Below, in pieces: positions 14,364-22,602 of a stretch of DNA of 22,602 nucleotides. Every line of letters begins with the position of its first letter. Positions within the stretch are counted from its first letter, which is position 1. This stretch comes from Prevotella sp. CAG:1185 (GTDB lineage Bacteria > Bacteroidota > Bacteroidia > Bacteroidales > Bacteroidaceae). Made by a program: the position numbers and the translations under genes. A model generated the notes under the pieces. It saw nothing but the letters and a program-made list of their open reading frames with translations, was not told the origin of the DNA and made no database searches. The DNA lies in contig HF992660.1 in the NCBI GenBank assembly GCA_000436695.1, forward strand, positions 1 through 22,602. Reading direction: 5' to 3'.

Positions 14364-16565
14364 ATGAATATACCACATGTATTTTGGCTCGTACCATTGG
14401 CCTCTTTATGCGCATTAATAATGGCATGGTACTTTTTCAAGTCAATGATGAAAGAAAGTGAAGGCACTGAGCGCATGAAAGAAATCGCCGGATTTGTAAG
14501 AGCCGGAGCAATGGCTTATTTGAAACAGCAATATAAAGTTGTTTCAATAATATTTATTATTATATGCATAATATTTGCATTTATGTCTTATGTGCTTAAC
14601 GTACAAAATCCTTGGGTGCCATTTGCTTTCTTGACAGGTGGTATATTTTCAGGCTTGTGCGGATTCTTTGGAATGAAGACTGCAACATACGCATCGGCTC
14701 GTACGGCTAATGCGGTGGGCAAGGGACTTAATCGAGGTCTTAAAATAGCATTCAGAAGTGGAGCTGTAATGGGACTGGTTGTTGTTGGCTTGGGATTACT
14801 TGACATCGCTATTTGGTTCGTTATCCTAAGTGCATTTTATGAAGGTGAGGATACTGCACTGGTCACTATAACTACAACAATGCTGACATTTGGAATGGGG
14901 GCATCCACACAGGCATTATTTGCGCGTGTCGGTGGAGGTATATATACAAAGGCTGCTGATGTTGGGGCTGACTTGGTTGGTAAGGTAGAAGAGAACATAC
15001 CAGAAGACGATCCTCGCAACCCTGCAACAATAGCAGATAATGTGGGTGACAATGTAGGAGATGTTGCAGGTATGGGCGCAGACCTTTATGAAAGTTATTG
15101 TGGAAGTATACTTAGTGCGGCTGCTCTTGGTGCCATGGCTTTTGGAATTAATTCTGAAATGCAGTTGAAGGCAGTAATTGCACCTATGCTTATTGCTGCC
15201 GTTGGAATATTCTTGTCATTAATAGGAATATTTATTGTACGTACAAAAGACAATGCAACAATGAGAGAATTATTACATTCGCTTAATCTTGGAACAAATG
15301 TATCTGCTGTTTTGATAGCAATAGCTTCATTTGTAATTTTATATTTACTAAAAATAGATAATTGGATAGGCGTGTCTTTCTCTGTTATAAGTGGTCTTAT
15401 TGCCGGAGTTGTAATTGGGGCTGCAACAGAATTTTATACGAGCCAAAGCTACGGCCCGACAAAAAGTATAGCGAAATCATCTCAGACAGGTTCTGCAACA
15501 GTAATAATAAAAGGAATAAGCACAGGCATGATATCTACTATGGTACCGGTAATCACTATATCAGTAGCAGTAATTGCAAGTTATTTGTGTGCAAACGGCT
15601 TTGATATGTCCTTAAATTCTGCAAGTATTTCTAAAGGTTTATACGGAATCGGAATTGCGGCTGTCGGAATGCTTTCTACCTTAGGAATAACTTTGGCGAC
15701 TGATGCTTACGGACCAATTGCAGATAATGCCGGAGGTAATGCTGAAATGTGTGAATTGGGTGAAGATATAAGAAAAAGGACTGATGCGTTAGATGCATTG
15801 GGAAATACGACAGCCGCAACAGGTAAGGGCTTTGCGATAGGAAGTGCTGCGCTTACGGCACTTGCGCTATTGGCTTCATATATTGAAGAAATAAAAATTA
15901 ATATGATAAGAGCCGTTAATGAAGGTACAGTCTATTTCGATAACATAGGAAATGTGTTTAATCCCAATAATGCAGATTTGTTAGACTTCATAAACTATTT
16001 TCAAGTAAACCTGATTAATCCAAAAGTATTGATTGGTATTTTTATCGGTGCAATGTCTGCATTTATTTTCAGCGGTATAACAATGGGGGCTGTAGGGCGT
16101 GCGGCAGGAGCTATGGTTGAAGAAGTTAGGAGACAGTTTAAAGAGATTAAGGGAATACTTGAAGGCAAAGCGACGCCTGATTATGAGCGTTGCATTCAAA
16201 TATCGACAAGGTCTGCTCTTCATGAAATGATACTCCCTTCGTTGCTAGCTATAGCAATTCCTGTAATAGTCGGACTCATTCTTGGAGTTTCAGGCGTTTT
16301 AGGACTTCTTATAGGTGGAATGTCTACAGGATTCACATTAGCCATTTTTATGGCTAATGCAGGTGGAGCATGGGATAATGCAAAAAAAATGATAGAAGAA
16401 GGACATTACGGTGGAAAAGGGTCTGCATGTCATAAAGCGGCTATTGTCGGTGATACAGTGGGCGACCCATTTAAAGATACATCAGGCCCGTCATTAAATA
16501 TCCTGATTAAACTAATGTCAATGGTCAGTATTGTTATGGCAGGGCTGACAGTTGCCATGATTTAG
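14364..16565 (+). CDS. hppA: Membrane-bound ion-translocating pyrophosphatase, K+-dependent, Na+-type
   Basis: Hydrolyses cytoplasmic pyrophosphate and uses the energy to pump Na+ (or Na+ and H+) across the inner membrane. The 733-residue protein has about 16 hydrophobic segments. Pyrophosphate/Mg-binding motifs are visible: GADLVGKVEENIPEDDPRNP near 201-220, DNVGDNVGDVAG (225-236) and, near the C-terminus, GGAWDNAKK and GDTVGDPFKDTSGP. E243 in MGADLYESY is the position linked to Na+ pumping in this family. Ala484 in GNTTAATGKG (480-489) is the residue of K+-dependent enzymes; K+-independent ones have Lys there. It starts 15 bp after the porin. Whether it also moves protons, as reported for some Bacteroides enzymes, cannot be told from these motifs. 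Confidence 0.93.
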   Translation: MNIPHVFWLVPLASLCALIMAWYFFKSMMKESEGTERMKEIAGFVRAGAMAYLKQQYKVVSIIFIIICIIFAFMSYVLNVQNPWVPFAFLTGGIFSGLCGFFGMKTATYASARTANAVGKGLNRGLKIAFRSGAVMGLVVVGLGLLDIAIWFVILSAFYEGEDTALVTITTTMLTFGMGASTQALFARVGGGIYTKAADVGADLVGKVEENIPEDDPRNPATIADNVGDNVGDVAGMGADLYESYCGSILSAAALGAMAFGINSEMQLKAVIAPMLIAAVGIFLSLIGIFIVRTKDNATMRELLHSLNLGTNVSAVLIAIASFVILYLLKIDNWIGVSFSVISGLIAGVVIGAATEFYTSQSYGPTKSIAKSSQTGSATVIIKGISTGMISTMVPVITISVAVIASYLCANGFDMSLNSASISKGLYGIGIAAVGMLSTLGITLATDAYGPIADNAGGNAEMCELGEDIRKRTDALDALGNTTAATGKGFAIGSAALTALALLASYIEEIKINMIRAVNEGTVYFDNIGNVFNPNNADLLDFINYFQVNLINPKVLIGIFIGAMSAFIFSGITMGAVGRAAGAMVEEVRRQFKEIKGILEGKATPDYERCIQISTRSALHEMILPSLLAIAIPVIVGLILGVSGVLGLLIGGMSTGFTLAIFMANAGGAWDNAKKMIEEGHYGGKGSACHKAAIVGDTVGDPFKDTSGPSLNILIKLMSMVSIVMAGLTVAMI

Positions 16566-16682
16566 TAATTAGACATATCAAAATGGGCATTAACATGTTT
16601 TATATAACTATGTTTTGCCAAATTATGTTCATTTTTTTATATTATTTAATAATCGGAAATAACACAATTAAAAAAAAAAATG

Positions 16683-16690
16683 TAATTTTG
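16683..16690 (+). promoter_or_regulatory. -7 box of the gap promoter
   Basis: TAATTTTG follows a run of A and matches TAnnTTTG, 133 bp before the GAPDH start. No -33 TTTG is seen at the right distance. The leader is AT-rich; the 16566-16680 stretch shows no clear terminator. Confidence 0.5.
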
Positions 16691-16822
16691 CGGTCGAAAA
16701 GAAAAGAAATATACAGAGCGCATGTCTTTAGTATTATTCTAGGCGATCTACCAGCGCTTTTAACAAAAATTAGGTATAAATTATTTAAGGAAATTATTTT
16801 AACCCTTTAAAATAAAAAAAAG

Positions 16823-17854
16823 ATGATTAAAATTGGTATTAACGGATTTGGCCGTATTGGTCGTTTCGTTTTCCGTTCAACTCTTGAAGAGGCTAACAAG
16901 AACGATGTAGTTGTAGTAGGTATCAATGACCTTCTTCCTGTTGATTACATGGCTTATATGCTGAAGTATGATACAATGCACGGTCAGTTTGACGGTACAA
17001 TTGAAGTTGACAAAGAGAAGAACGAACTGATCGTTAACGGTAACCATATCCGTGTTACAGCTGAGAAAGACGCTGCTGATCTGAAATGGGACGAAATCGG
17101 TGCTGAGTATATCGTTGAATCAACTGGTTTCTATCTTACAATGGATCGCGCAGAGAAGCATCTTCAGGCTGGTGCAAAATATGTTGTACTTTCAGCTCCT
17201 TCAAAGAAAGGTGAGGACGGACGTCAGGCTGATATGTTCGTTTGCGGTGTAAATACTGATAAATATGCTGGTCAGCAGATCGTTTCAAACGCATCTTGTA
17301 CAACAAACTGTCTCGCTCCTATCGCTAAAGTTCTGAACGACAAGTTTGGTATTGAGACTGGTCTTATGACAACTGTTCACTCTACAACAGCTACACAGCG
17401 TACAGTAGATGGTCCTTCTATGAAGGATTGGCGTGGTGGTCGTGCTGCTTCTGGCAACATCATCCCGTCTTCAACAGGTGCTGCTAAGGCAGTAGGTAAG
17501 GTTATTCCTGAACTGAACGGTAAACTGACAGGTATATCAATGCGTGTTCCTACTCTTGATGTTTCTGTTGTTGACTTGACAGTTAACTTGAAGAACCCTG
17601 CAACAAAAGAGGATATCTGCAAAGCTATGAAAGAGGCTTCTGAAGGTGAACTGAAAGGTATTCTAGGTTACACAGAAGATAAAGTTGTTTCTTCTGACTT
17701 CCTGGGTTGCCCTCTGACATCAATTTTCGATGCAGACGCAGGTGTTTATCTTACAGATAAATTCGTTAAGGTTGTTTCTTGGTATGACAATGAGATTGGT
17801 TACTCTCACAAAGTAGTTGATCTGATTAAGATCATGAAGAAACACAATGGTTAA
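16823..17854 (+). CDS. gap: Glyceraldehyde-3-phosphate dehydrogenase
   Basis: A glycolytic enzyme that oxidises glyceraldehyde-3-phosphate to 1,3-bisphosphoglycerate with NAD. NAD-binding GINGFGRIGR lies at 5-14, the catalytic cysteine C159 in SNASCTTNC and the histidine H186 in TTVHSTTATQ. The C-terminal WYDNEIGYS motif is present, and the 343-residue length is normal. Codon use is much more biased (CGT, GGT, GTT, AAC, GAC, CTG) than in the flanking genes, as expected for a very highly expressed gene. It has its own -7 box upstream and a strong terminator 30 bp downstream, so it is a single-gene unit. Confidence 0.97.
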   Translation: MIKIGINGFGRIGRFVFRSTLEEANKNDVVVVGINDLLPVDYMAYMLKYDTMHGQFDGTIEVDKEKNELIVNGNHIRVTAEKDAADLKWDEIGAEYIVESTGFYLTMDRAEKHLQAGAKYVVLSAPSKKGEDGRQADMFVCGVNTDKYAGQQIVSNASCTTNCLAPIAKVLNDKFGIETGLMTTVHSTTATQRTVDGPSMKDWRGGRAASGNIIPSSTGAAKAVGKVIPELNGKLTGISMRVPTLDVSVVDLTVNLKNPATKEDICKAMKEASEGELKGILGYTEDKVVSSDFLGCPLTSIFDADAGVYLTDKFVKVVSWYDNEIGYSHKVVDLIKIMKKHNG

Positions 17855-17878
17855 TTGATATAACACCATAAAATAATA

Positions 17879-17916
17879 AAAAAAACCGTTCGATATTGTC
17901 GGACGGTTTTTTTTTA
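17879..17916 (+). terminator. Terminator after gap, overlapping the miaA promoter
   Basis: ACCGTTCGA (17885-17893) pairs with TCGGACGGT (17899-17907) with one G-T pair, flanked by an A-run and followed by TTTTTTTT. The loop is five bases. The -33 box of the next promoter lies in the loop. Confidence 0.9.
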
Positions 17917-17925
17917 TTATTTTTG
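17896..17925 (+). promoter_or_regulatory. Promoter of miaA
   Basis: TTG (17896-17898), a 19-bp spacer and TATTTTTG (17918-17925) match both Bacteroidetes boxes. The start would be near 17932, about 24 bases before the ATG. It overlaps the gap terminator. Confidence 0.6.
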
Positions 17926-17955
17926 CACTGATATATACAATATCGTAAATTTACC

Positions 17956-18885
17956 ATGCAAAATATGATAACAATTTTAGGTCCTACAGCTTCCGGTAAA
18001 ACGTCTTTAGCTGCTGCTCTCGCTGCAGATATAGATGCAGAAATTATTAGTGCAGACAGTCGGCAAGTCTATCGTTGCATGGATATTGGTACAGGAAAGG
18101 ATTTGGAGGATTATAATATTAATAATAAACATATAAATTATCATCTTATAGATATTGTCGAGCCTGGTACCAAGTATAATCTATTTGAGTATCAACAAGA
18201 TTTTTTTGATGCTTATAATGACGTTGTAAGCAGAAAAAAGATTCCTATATTGTGTGGCGGTTCCGGATTATATATAGAAGCTGTGTTAAATGGATATAAT
18301 CTTGTGGCTGTACCTGAAAACAGAATTTTACGTGATACACTTGAAAGTAAATCATTGGATGAATTGACGGAAATTCTGCTACAATTAAAAGAGGAAAATG
18401 GCTCAAATATGCATAACTCTACGGATGTAGATAATAAAAAAAGAGCAATTAGGGCTATAGAAATAGAAACATACTATAAAATTAACTCTCAAGTCAAAGA
18501 ATGTCATTATCCAAAAATAAAATCAACAATATTCGGAATAGACATTGGACGTGAGGAACGGAGAAGGCGTATAAGCGAAAGACTCAAGCAGCGATTGAAT
18601 TCCGGCATGATTGAAGAAGTGAAAATGTTGTTGGAAAAAGGTGTTACTCCGCAAGACTTAATATATTACGGGCTTGAATATAAATTTGTCACTAAATATA
18701 TTATTGGAGAGATTAGCTATGAGGAAATGTTCCGTTCGCTAGAAATAGCCATTCATCAGTTTGCAAAAAGACAAATGACATGGTTTAGAGGAATGGAAAG
18801 ACGTGGCTTCATAATAAATTGGATCGACTATTCACTTCCTTTGGAAGAAAAGATAAAATATATCAAAACTGTTTGTAACGGATAG
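17956..18885 (+). CDS. miaA: tRNA dimethylallyltransferase
   Basis: Transfers a dimethylallyl group to N6 of A37 in tRNAs that read codons starting with U, which stabilises codon-anticodon pairing. P-loop GPTASGKT is at 9-16, DSRQVY with catalytic Asp at 34-39, DIGTGK at 43-48, the GGSGLY loop at 101-106 and the DIGREERRRRI segment in the insertion region. The 309-residue length is normal. Met4 (17965) is an alternative start. Its own promoter overlaps the preceding terminator, and a kinase-fold gene follows after 32 bp, probably in the same transcript. Confidence 0.95.
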   Translation: MQNMITILGPTASGKTSLAAALAADIDAEIISADSRQVYRCMDIGTGKDLEDYNINNKHINYHLIDIVEPGTKYNLFEYQQDFFDAYNDVVSRKKIPILCGGSGLYIEAVLNGYNLVAVPENRILRDTLESKSLDELTEILLQLKEENGSNMHNSTDVDNKKRAIRAIEIETYYKINSQVKECHYPKIKSTIFGIDIGREERRRRISERLKQRLNSGMIEEVKMLLEKGVTPQDLIYYGLEYKFVTKYIIGEISYEEMFRSLEIAIHQFAKRQMTWFRGMERRGFIINWIDYSLPLEEKIKYIKTVCNG

Positions 18886-18917
18886 TTTGTGCTTTTAACA
18901 TATAGAGATATATAATT

Positions 18918-19853
18918 ATGGCAGATACAGATAACAAATGGGGGATTTTATATTGCCCGAAGCATGGTGTAGCCTCATCCAAGAAAAGATGGGCTAAAAT
19001 TGAGAATTGTCTGAAGGAAAACGATATTGATTATGACTTTGTGCAAAGTGAAAATCAGGACAGTGTCACCAGGCTTATCAATATGTTTATAAACAATGGC
19101 TATAAGACTATAGTTATTGTGGGAGGTGATTCTGCCCTCAATGATGCCGTAAATTGTCTTATGTCTGCTGATCCTAAAGTGCGCGAGCTTGTCAGTATCG
19201 GTCTGATACCTAATGGTCTAATGAATGATTTTGCACATTATTGGAATTTAAAAGAAAATGACATTAGCCAAACCATTAAATGGCTAAAGCAACATCGTGT
19301 AAGAAAGATTGATTTAGGATGTATACATTATTTAAATGCAAAAGGAGAGGCTTGTCACAGATATTTTCTTAATTGTGTAAATATTGGCTTGATTTCAGCC
19401 ATAATGAATCTCAGACAGCAGACACATAGATTGTTCGGCTCAAGGTCATTGTCGTTTTTGTTTTCACTTATTCTGATGATTTTCCAAAGACTTGATTACA
19501 AAATGTCTTTAAAAATCAATTCAGATATTATAAAAAGGAAAATAATGACAGTATGTATAGGTAATGCTTCCGGCTATGGGCAAACCCCAAATGCTGTGCC
19601 GTATAATGGACTTTTGGATGTTTCTGTGGTATATCATCCTGAAATGACACAGTTATTTGAGGGGTTCTATTTATTGTTTACAGGCAAGTTTCTTAATCAT
19701 CACAGCGTACATCCGTATAGAACGAAGGAAGTTGTTGTTAACGAGGCTGTAAAAGCCATGGTAAGTATAGACGGAAGATTGATGAAAACTCCGGTTGGTT
19801 CTTATAGCATAACTGTTGAACAAGAAGTTATAAATTTCTTGATACCAGCATAA
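18918..19853 (+). CDS. Divergent diacylglycerol kinase-fold protein
   Basis: A 311-residue protein with the lipid/diacylglycerol kinase catalytic fold. An N-terminal ATP-binding half includes IVIVGGDSALNDAV (66-79) and GLIPNGLMNDFA (95-106); a C-terminal beta half ends with the typical PVGSYSITVEQEVINFLIP. In the family these positions normally read GGDGTxxE and PxGTGND, so the second glycine and threonine are changed (GGDSA) and the GTGND loop reads GLMND. ATP binding or specificity may therefore differ. Phosphorylation of a lipid such as diacylglycerol is the family function; activity here is uncertain. It probably lies in an operon with miaA, 32 bp upstream, and ends before a stem-loop at 19939. 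Confidence 0.8.
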   Translation: MADTDNKWGILYCPKHGVASSKKRWAKIENCLKENDIDYDFVQSENQDSVTRLINMFINNGYKTIVIVGGDSALNDAVNCLMSADPKVRELVSIGLIPNGLMNDFAHYWNLKENDISQTIKWLKQHRVRKIDLGCIHYLNAKGEACHRYFLNCVNIGLISAIMNLRQQTHRLFGSRSLSFLFSLILMIFQRLDYKMSLKINSDIIKRKIMTVCIGNASGYGQTPNAVPYNGLLDVSVVYHPEMTQLFEGFYLLFTGKFLNHHSVHPYRTKEVVVNEAVKAMVSIDGRLMKTPVGSYSITVEQEVINFLIPA

Positions 19854-19938
19854 TAAGTTTTCAACTATATTTGGTATAAATAGGTTTTATATAAATATTG
19901 CTTGTAGAAGAGGAATTACTCGCTTAATTTCATTATAT

Positions 19939-19976
19939 AACTCAGTGGGTTTTGTTATAAAACTAACTGAGTTTTA
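19939..19976 (+). terminator. Terminator-like stem-loop after the kinase-fold gene
   Basis: AACTCAGT (19939-19946) pairs with ACTGAGTT (19966-19973), and inside it GTTTT with AAAAC (19949-19953, 19959-19963), separated by a 2-base interruption. A short TTTT follows. Confidence 0.6.
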
Positions 19977-20059
19977 AACAATAAAACACTGCTTTATTCT
20001 AGAAGCAATAAGGGGTCGTTAATAGGATTTAATTTTACAACTTTTCAAAACTGAATCTT

Positions 20060-20113
20060 AATATAAAAAATAAAGCCAAAGCAGATTTATAAATTTTCTA
20101 CTTTGGCTTTATT
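20060..20113 (-). terminator. Terminator of rpoD
   Basis: A 13-bp stem built on AAAGCCAAAG (20072-20081) and CTTTGGCTTT (20101-20110), extended by A-T pairs. Read on the minus strand it is followed by a U-rich run (complement of 20060-20071). It may also stop read-through in the plus direction. Confidence 0.75.
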
Positions 20114-20141
20114 AAATTAATAGGTGAAATATTTTGTATGA

Positions 20142-21014
20142 TTAGCCTAAATACTTAATCAATATTTTTGCATTACCGCTTTCACGTAATTTTGCAATAC
20201 TTTTTTCGCGAATTTGGCGTACACGTTCACGTGTCAAGCCAAGTTGATCACCTATTTCTTCGAGTCCTTTTTCGTGACATCCAATACCGAAACATTCACG
20301 TATAATTGTTATTTCGCGTTCTTTAAGAACTTTGCTCAATACAGAATTTAATTCCTGGGCCATTGACTCGTGGTCTACTTGTCTGTCTGTACGGCTGTCA
20401 TCGCCACTAGGCATTACGTCTAACATGCAATTGTCTTCACCGTCTTGAAAAGGAGCGTCAATACTTACGTGATGACCGTCTGCAGCTAATGATTGACCTA
20501 TTTTCTCTTCATCAAGTTTTGTTACTTCTGACAATTCTGATACAGATGGGTGACGTTGGTTTTCCTGCTCAAATTTATTTATTTCGTGATTGATTTTGTT
20601 CAGAGAACCAACCTGATTCAACGGGAGACGAACTATACGGCTTTGTTCCGCAATAGCTTGTAGAATGCTCTGACGAATCCACCATACAGCATATGATATA
20701 AATTTGAATCCCCTGGTTTCATCAAATTTTTGAGCAGCTTTAATCAGACCAATATTACCTTCATCTATAAGGTCAGTCAATGTGAGTCCCTGATGTTGAT
20801 ATTGTTTTGCTACAGATACAACAAATCGGAGATTGGCTGTTACTAGTTTATTCTTTGCGCGTTCACCTTCAGGTCCGCCTTTTTTTATCTTCTGAGCTAA
20901 CTCAATTTCTTCATCAATTGAAATTAATGGAGCACGACCTATCTCTACAAGATATTTGTCCAAGGCTTCACTTGAACGGTTGGTAATACTTTTCTGAATT
21001 TTTAATTGTCTCAT
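20142..21014 (-). CDS. rpoD: Primary RNA polymerase sigma factor (sigma-70, Bacteroidetes type)
   Basis: The main sigma factor, which recruits RNA polymerase to the TTTG/TAnnTTTG promoters seen throughout the window. At 290 residues it is short: region 1.1 is absent, as is usual in Bacteroidetes. Region 1.2 covers about 15-47 (EALDKYLVEIGRAPLIS), region 2 about 58-127 (NLRFVVSVAKQYQ, DLIDEGNIGLIKAAQKFD, FISYAVWWIRQSI), region 3 about 135-205, and region 4 about 222-284 with the -35-recognition helix-turn-helix LEEIGDQLGLTRERVRQI. It is a single gene on the minus strand, flanked by terminators, with a probable -7 box at 21084-21091. Confidence 0.95.
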   Translation of the reverse strand: MRQLKIQKSITNRSSEALDKYLVEIGRAPLISIDEEIELAQKIKKGGPEGERAKNKLVTANLRFVVSVAKQYQHQGLTLTDLIDEGNIGLIKAAQKFDETRGFKFISYAVWWIRQSILQAIAEQSRIVRLPLNQVGSLNKINHEINKFEQENQRHPSVSELSEVTKLDEEKIGQSLAADGHHVSIDAPFQDGEDNCMLDVMPSGDDSRTDRQVDHESMAQELNSVLSKVLKEREITIIRECFGIGCHEKGLEEIGDQLGLTRERVRQIREKSIAKLRESGNAKILIKYLG

Positions 21015-21048
21015 CTATTTGCCTTATATTTTGTAAGTACCTGATTTT

Positions 21049-21063
21049 CAAGCTAATAGCTTG
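21049..21063. promoter_or_regulatory. 15-base palindrome in the rpoD leader
   Basis: CAAGCTA-A-TAGCTTG is a perfect 7-1-7 inverted repeat between the rpoD -7 box and its start codon. It could be a repressor site or a small leader hairpin (CAAGC/GCTTG, 5-base loop). Confidence 0.45.
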
Positions 21064-21083
21064 ATTTCTTTCTGAAAACGCTG

Positions 21084-21091
21084 CAAAATTA
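21084..21091 (-). promoter_or_regulatory. -7 box of the rpoD promoter
   Basis: On the minus strand the sequence reads TAATTTTG, matching TAnnTTTG, 70 bp before the rpoD start codon. A -33 box is not obvious. The divergent intergenic region 21092-21296 shows only AT-rich sequence otherwise. Confidence 0.5.
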
Positions 21092-21296
21092 CAAAAAATA
21101 TCAATATGTTGTACCTATAAAATGGTAAAAATGTGATATTTTAACGTTTATTAAGCGCAAAAATCCACTTATTACAAAACGATAATTGTAATATTTTTTT
21201 ATTTATTGAAATTTATGTAGGAGTATGTATATCATATTTTATGCTAAAATTACCGATAAAAGTTGCTAAAATAAAGCTATATATCATTCTTTTTCT

Positions 21297-21304
21297 TATA
21301 TTTG
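21297..21304 (+). promoter_or_regulatory. -7 box of the ald promoter
   Basis: TATATTTG matches TAnnTTTG, 40 bp before the alanine dehydrogenase ATG. No -33 TTTG is seen at the expected distance. Confidence 0.5.
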
Positions 21305-21343
21305 CTGTTGAATTATTTATTTAACTTTAAAACCTAATTAATT

Positions 21344-22450
21344 ATGAAAGTTGGTATTCCAAAAGAAATTAAAAACAACGAGAACAGAGTAGGAATGACA
21401 CCTGCCGGTGTGTCAGAGTTGATAAAGCATGGTCATGAGGTATATGTGCAACATACAGCTGGTGAAAATAGTGGTTTTACAGATAAGATGTATGAAGAGG
21501 TTGGAGCCAAAATTTTACCGACAATTGAAGATGTATACAAAACATCTGATATGATAGTAAAGGTAAAGGAACCGATTGCACCTGAATATAACCTTATAAG
21601 AAAAGGGCAACTTGTTTTCACTTATTTCCATTTTGCTTGTGATAAAGAATTAACAGATGCAATGATAAAGAGCGGCAGTATTTGTCTTGCATATGAAACA
21701 GTGCAGCTTGAGGACAAATCTTTGCCGTTACTGACTCCTATGAGTGAAGTCGCCGGTCGCATGGCAACAATAAATGGTGCTTATTATCTTCAAAAGACAA
21801 AAGGCGGTAAAGGCAAACTTATTTGTGGCGTACCTGGAGTACATCCTGCAAAGGTTGTTGTTCTTGGAGGCGGTATAGTTGGACAGGCTGCTGCACGAGT
21901 AGCAGCAGGCATGGGCGCAAATGTTGTTATCACGGACATATCACTCAGCGTACTCAGAGAACTTTCAATAACAATGCCAGCTAACGTAAATGCTATATAT
22001 TCATCTCATCACAATGTGGTAAATGAAATCAAAGATGCAGACATTGTTATAGGTGCAGTTCTTATTCCGGGAGACAAAGCTCCTCACTTGATAACACGCG
22101 ATATGTTGAAGCTTATGGAGCCAGGGACTGTTCTGGTTGATGTCGCTATAGACCAAGGTGGATGCTTTGAAACTTCACATCCTACGACTCACAGTGATCC
22201 TGTATACGTTGTTGACGGTATTGTCCATTATGCTGTTGCCAACATACCGGGTGCTGTACCTAACACATCAACGTATGCATTGACTAATGCTACATTAAAA
22301 TATGCTGTTGCTTTAGCTGATAAGGGTTGGCAGAAGGCTTGTAAGGATGATCTGGCATTACGTAAAGGACTAAATGTTGTTGAAGGTAAAGTGACGAATA
22401 AGGCTGTTGCTGATGTCTTCAATTTGGAATATACACCAATTGAACTTTAA
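21344..22450 (+). CDS. ald: Alanine dehydrogenase
   Basis: Reversibly converts L-alanine to pyruvate and ammonia with NAD, linking nitrogen and carbon metabolism. It starts with MKVGIPKEIK, typical of the family. Active-site residues align by number with the well-studied mycobacterial enzyme: R15, K75 (VKVKEP), H96 (YFHFA) and D270 (VAIDQGG). The NAD site is VVVLGGGIVGQAA (171-183) with the Asp at 198 (TDIS). The 368-residue length is normal. It is transcribed divergently from rpoD, with a -7 box 40 bp upstream and a stem-loop just downstream, so it is a single-gene unit. Confidence 0.96.
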   Translation: MKVGIPKEIKNNENRVGMTPAGVSELIKHGHEVYVQHTAGENSGFTDKMYEEVGAKILPTIEDVYKTSDMIVKVKEPIAPEYNLIRKGQLVFTYFHFACDKELTDAMIKSGSICLAYETVQLEDKSLPLLTPMSEVAGRMATINGAYYLQKTKGGKGKLICGVPGVHPAKVVVLGGGIVGQAAARVAAGMGANVVITDISLSVLRELSITMPANVNAIYSSHHNVVNEIKDADIVIGAVLIPGDKAPHLITRDMLKLMEPGTVLVDVAIDQGGCFETSHPTTHSDPVYVVDGIVHYAVANIPGAVPNTSTYALTNATLKYAVALADKGWQKACKDDLALRKGLNVVEGKVTNKAVADVFNLEYTPIEL

Positions 22451-22460
22451 TGAAATCATA

Positions 22461-22497
22461 TAACGGCCATATAAGTGTATTCTTTATATGGCCGTTA
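22461..22497. terminator. Stem-loop after ald
   Basis: A perfect 14-bp stem (22461-22474 with 22484-22497; core AACGGCCATATAA) encloses a 9-base loop. The U-run is weak on the plus strand, so it may work as a bidirectional or factor-assisted terminator. The remaining bases to 22602 show no gene. Confidence 0.7.
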
Positions 22498-22602
22498 AAG
22501 TTATAATTTAATTTTCTTTATTAACAAGGCTAATATTAATGCTTTAACATATTAGTCTTATTTTTTTCTTTTAAATGAATGTCCGCATGTTCCCAAATTA
22601 GC

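Noticed and set aside
16583..16810. A 75-codon open frame before gap
   Set aside because: It covers the gap promoter and an A-run, and its codon use is purely AT-driven.
1..22602. CRISPR array, rRNA or insertion sequence
   Set aside because: No regularly spaced repeats, rRNA-like sequence or transposase gene was seen.

Overview
The window looks like a chromosome segment of a low-GC member of the Bacteroidales (Bacteroides/Prevotella type). The -7 boxes match the Bacteroidetes consensus TAnnTTTG, the primary sigma factor is short and lacks region 1.1, and the left part matches mobilizable elements typical of the group. Genus cannot be fixed from the sequence. The window has two parts: an integrated mobilizable element (1 to about 8.93 kb, whose left end lies outside the window) and conserved chromosome (about 8.93 kb to the end).

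Element backbone (1-4950). A tyrosine integrase, cut at its 5' side by the window edge, is followed 11 bp later by a small RhuM-like DNA-binding protein and a strong terminator. Next come a leader hairpin and an SF3 primase-helicase, a repeat-rich stretch with an orphan coding remnant, an oriT-like region with inverted repeats, and a MobV relaxase ending in a terminator. This set fits an element that excises, may replicate, and is mobilized by a helper conjugative element. It carries no transfer (Tra) apparatus of its own in the visible part. Composition drops sharply in AT direction inside the relaxase C-terminus, which suggests mosaic assembly.

Element cargo (about 4939-8885). The cassette appears to have its own promoter. 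It begins with a 200-nt region of nested inverted repeats (candidate structured RNA), then a lipoprotein with an internal duplication, a secreted protein, and a membrane-anchored UvrD-like helicase. The helicase carries a nuclease-like insertion and a C-terminal helix-turn-helix, and is split by a one-base frameshift in an A-run. I do not recognise this combination as a named system. It is the best candidate here for an undescribed cassette, perhaps defence-related, but that function is inference.

Chromosome. A long AT-rich spacer ends in a well-formed promoter and a structured leader for a GSI-type glutamine synthetase. Then follow a 23S rRNA m5U methyltransferase (RlmD/TrmA family), a phosphate-selective-type porin with a TTG start, and, 15 bp downstream, a Na+-type membrane pyrophosphatase. 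After these come GAPDH, MiaA and a divergent diacylglycerol-kinase-fold protein. The primary sigma factor RpoD lies on the minus strand, and alanine dehydrogenase closes the window. These are housekeeping genes for nitrogen assimilation, glycolysis, pyrophosphate energy conservation, RNA modification and transcription, and most units are separated by clear stem-loop terminators.
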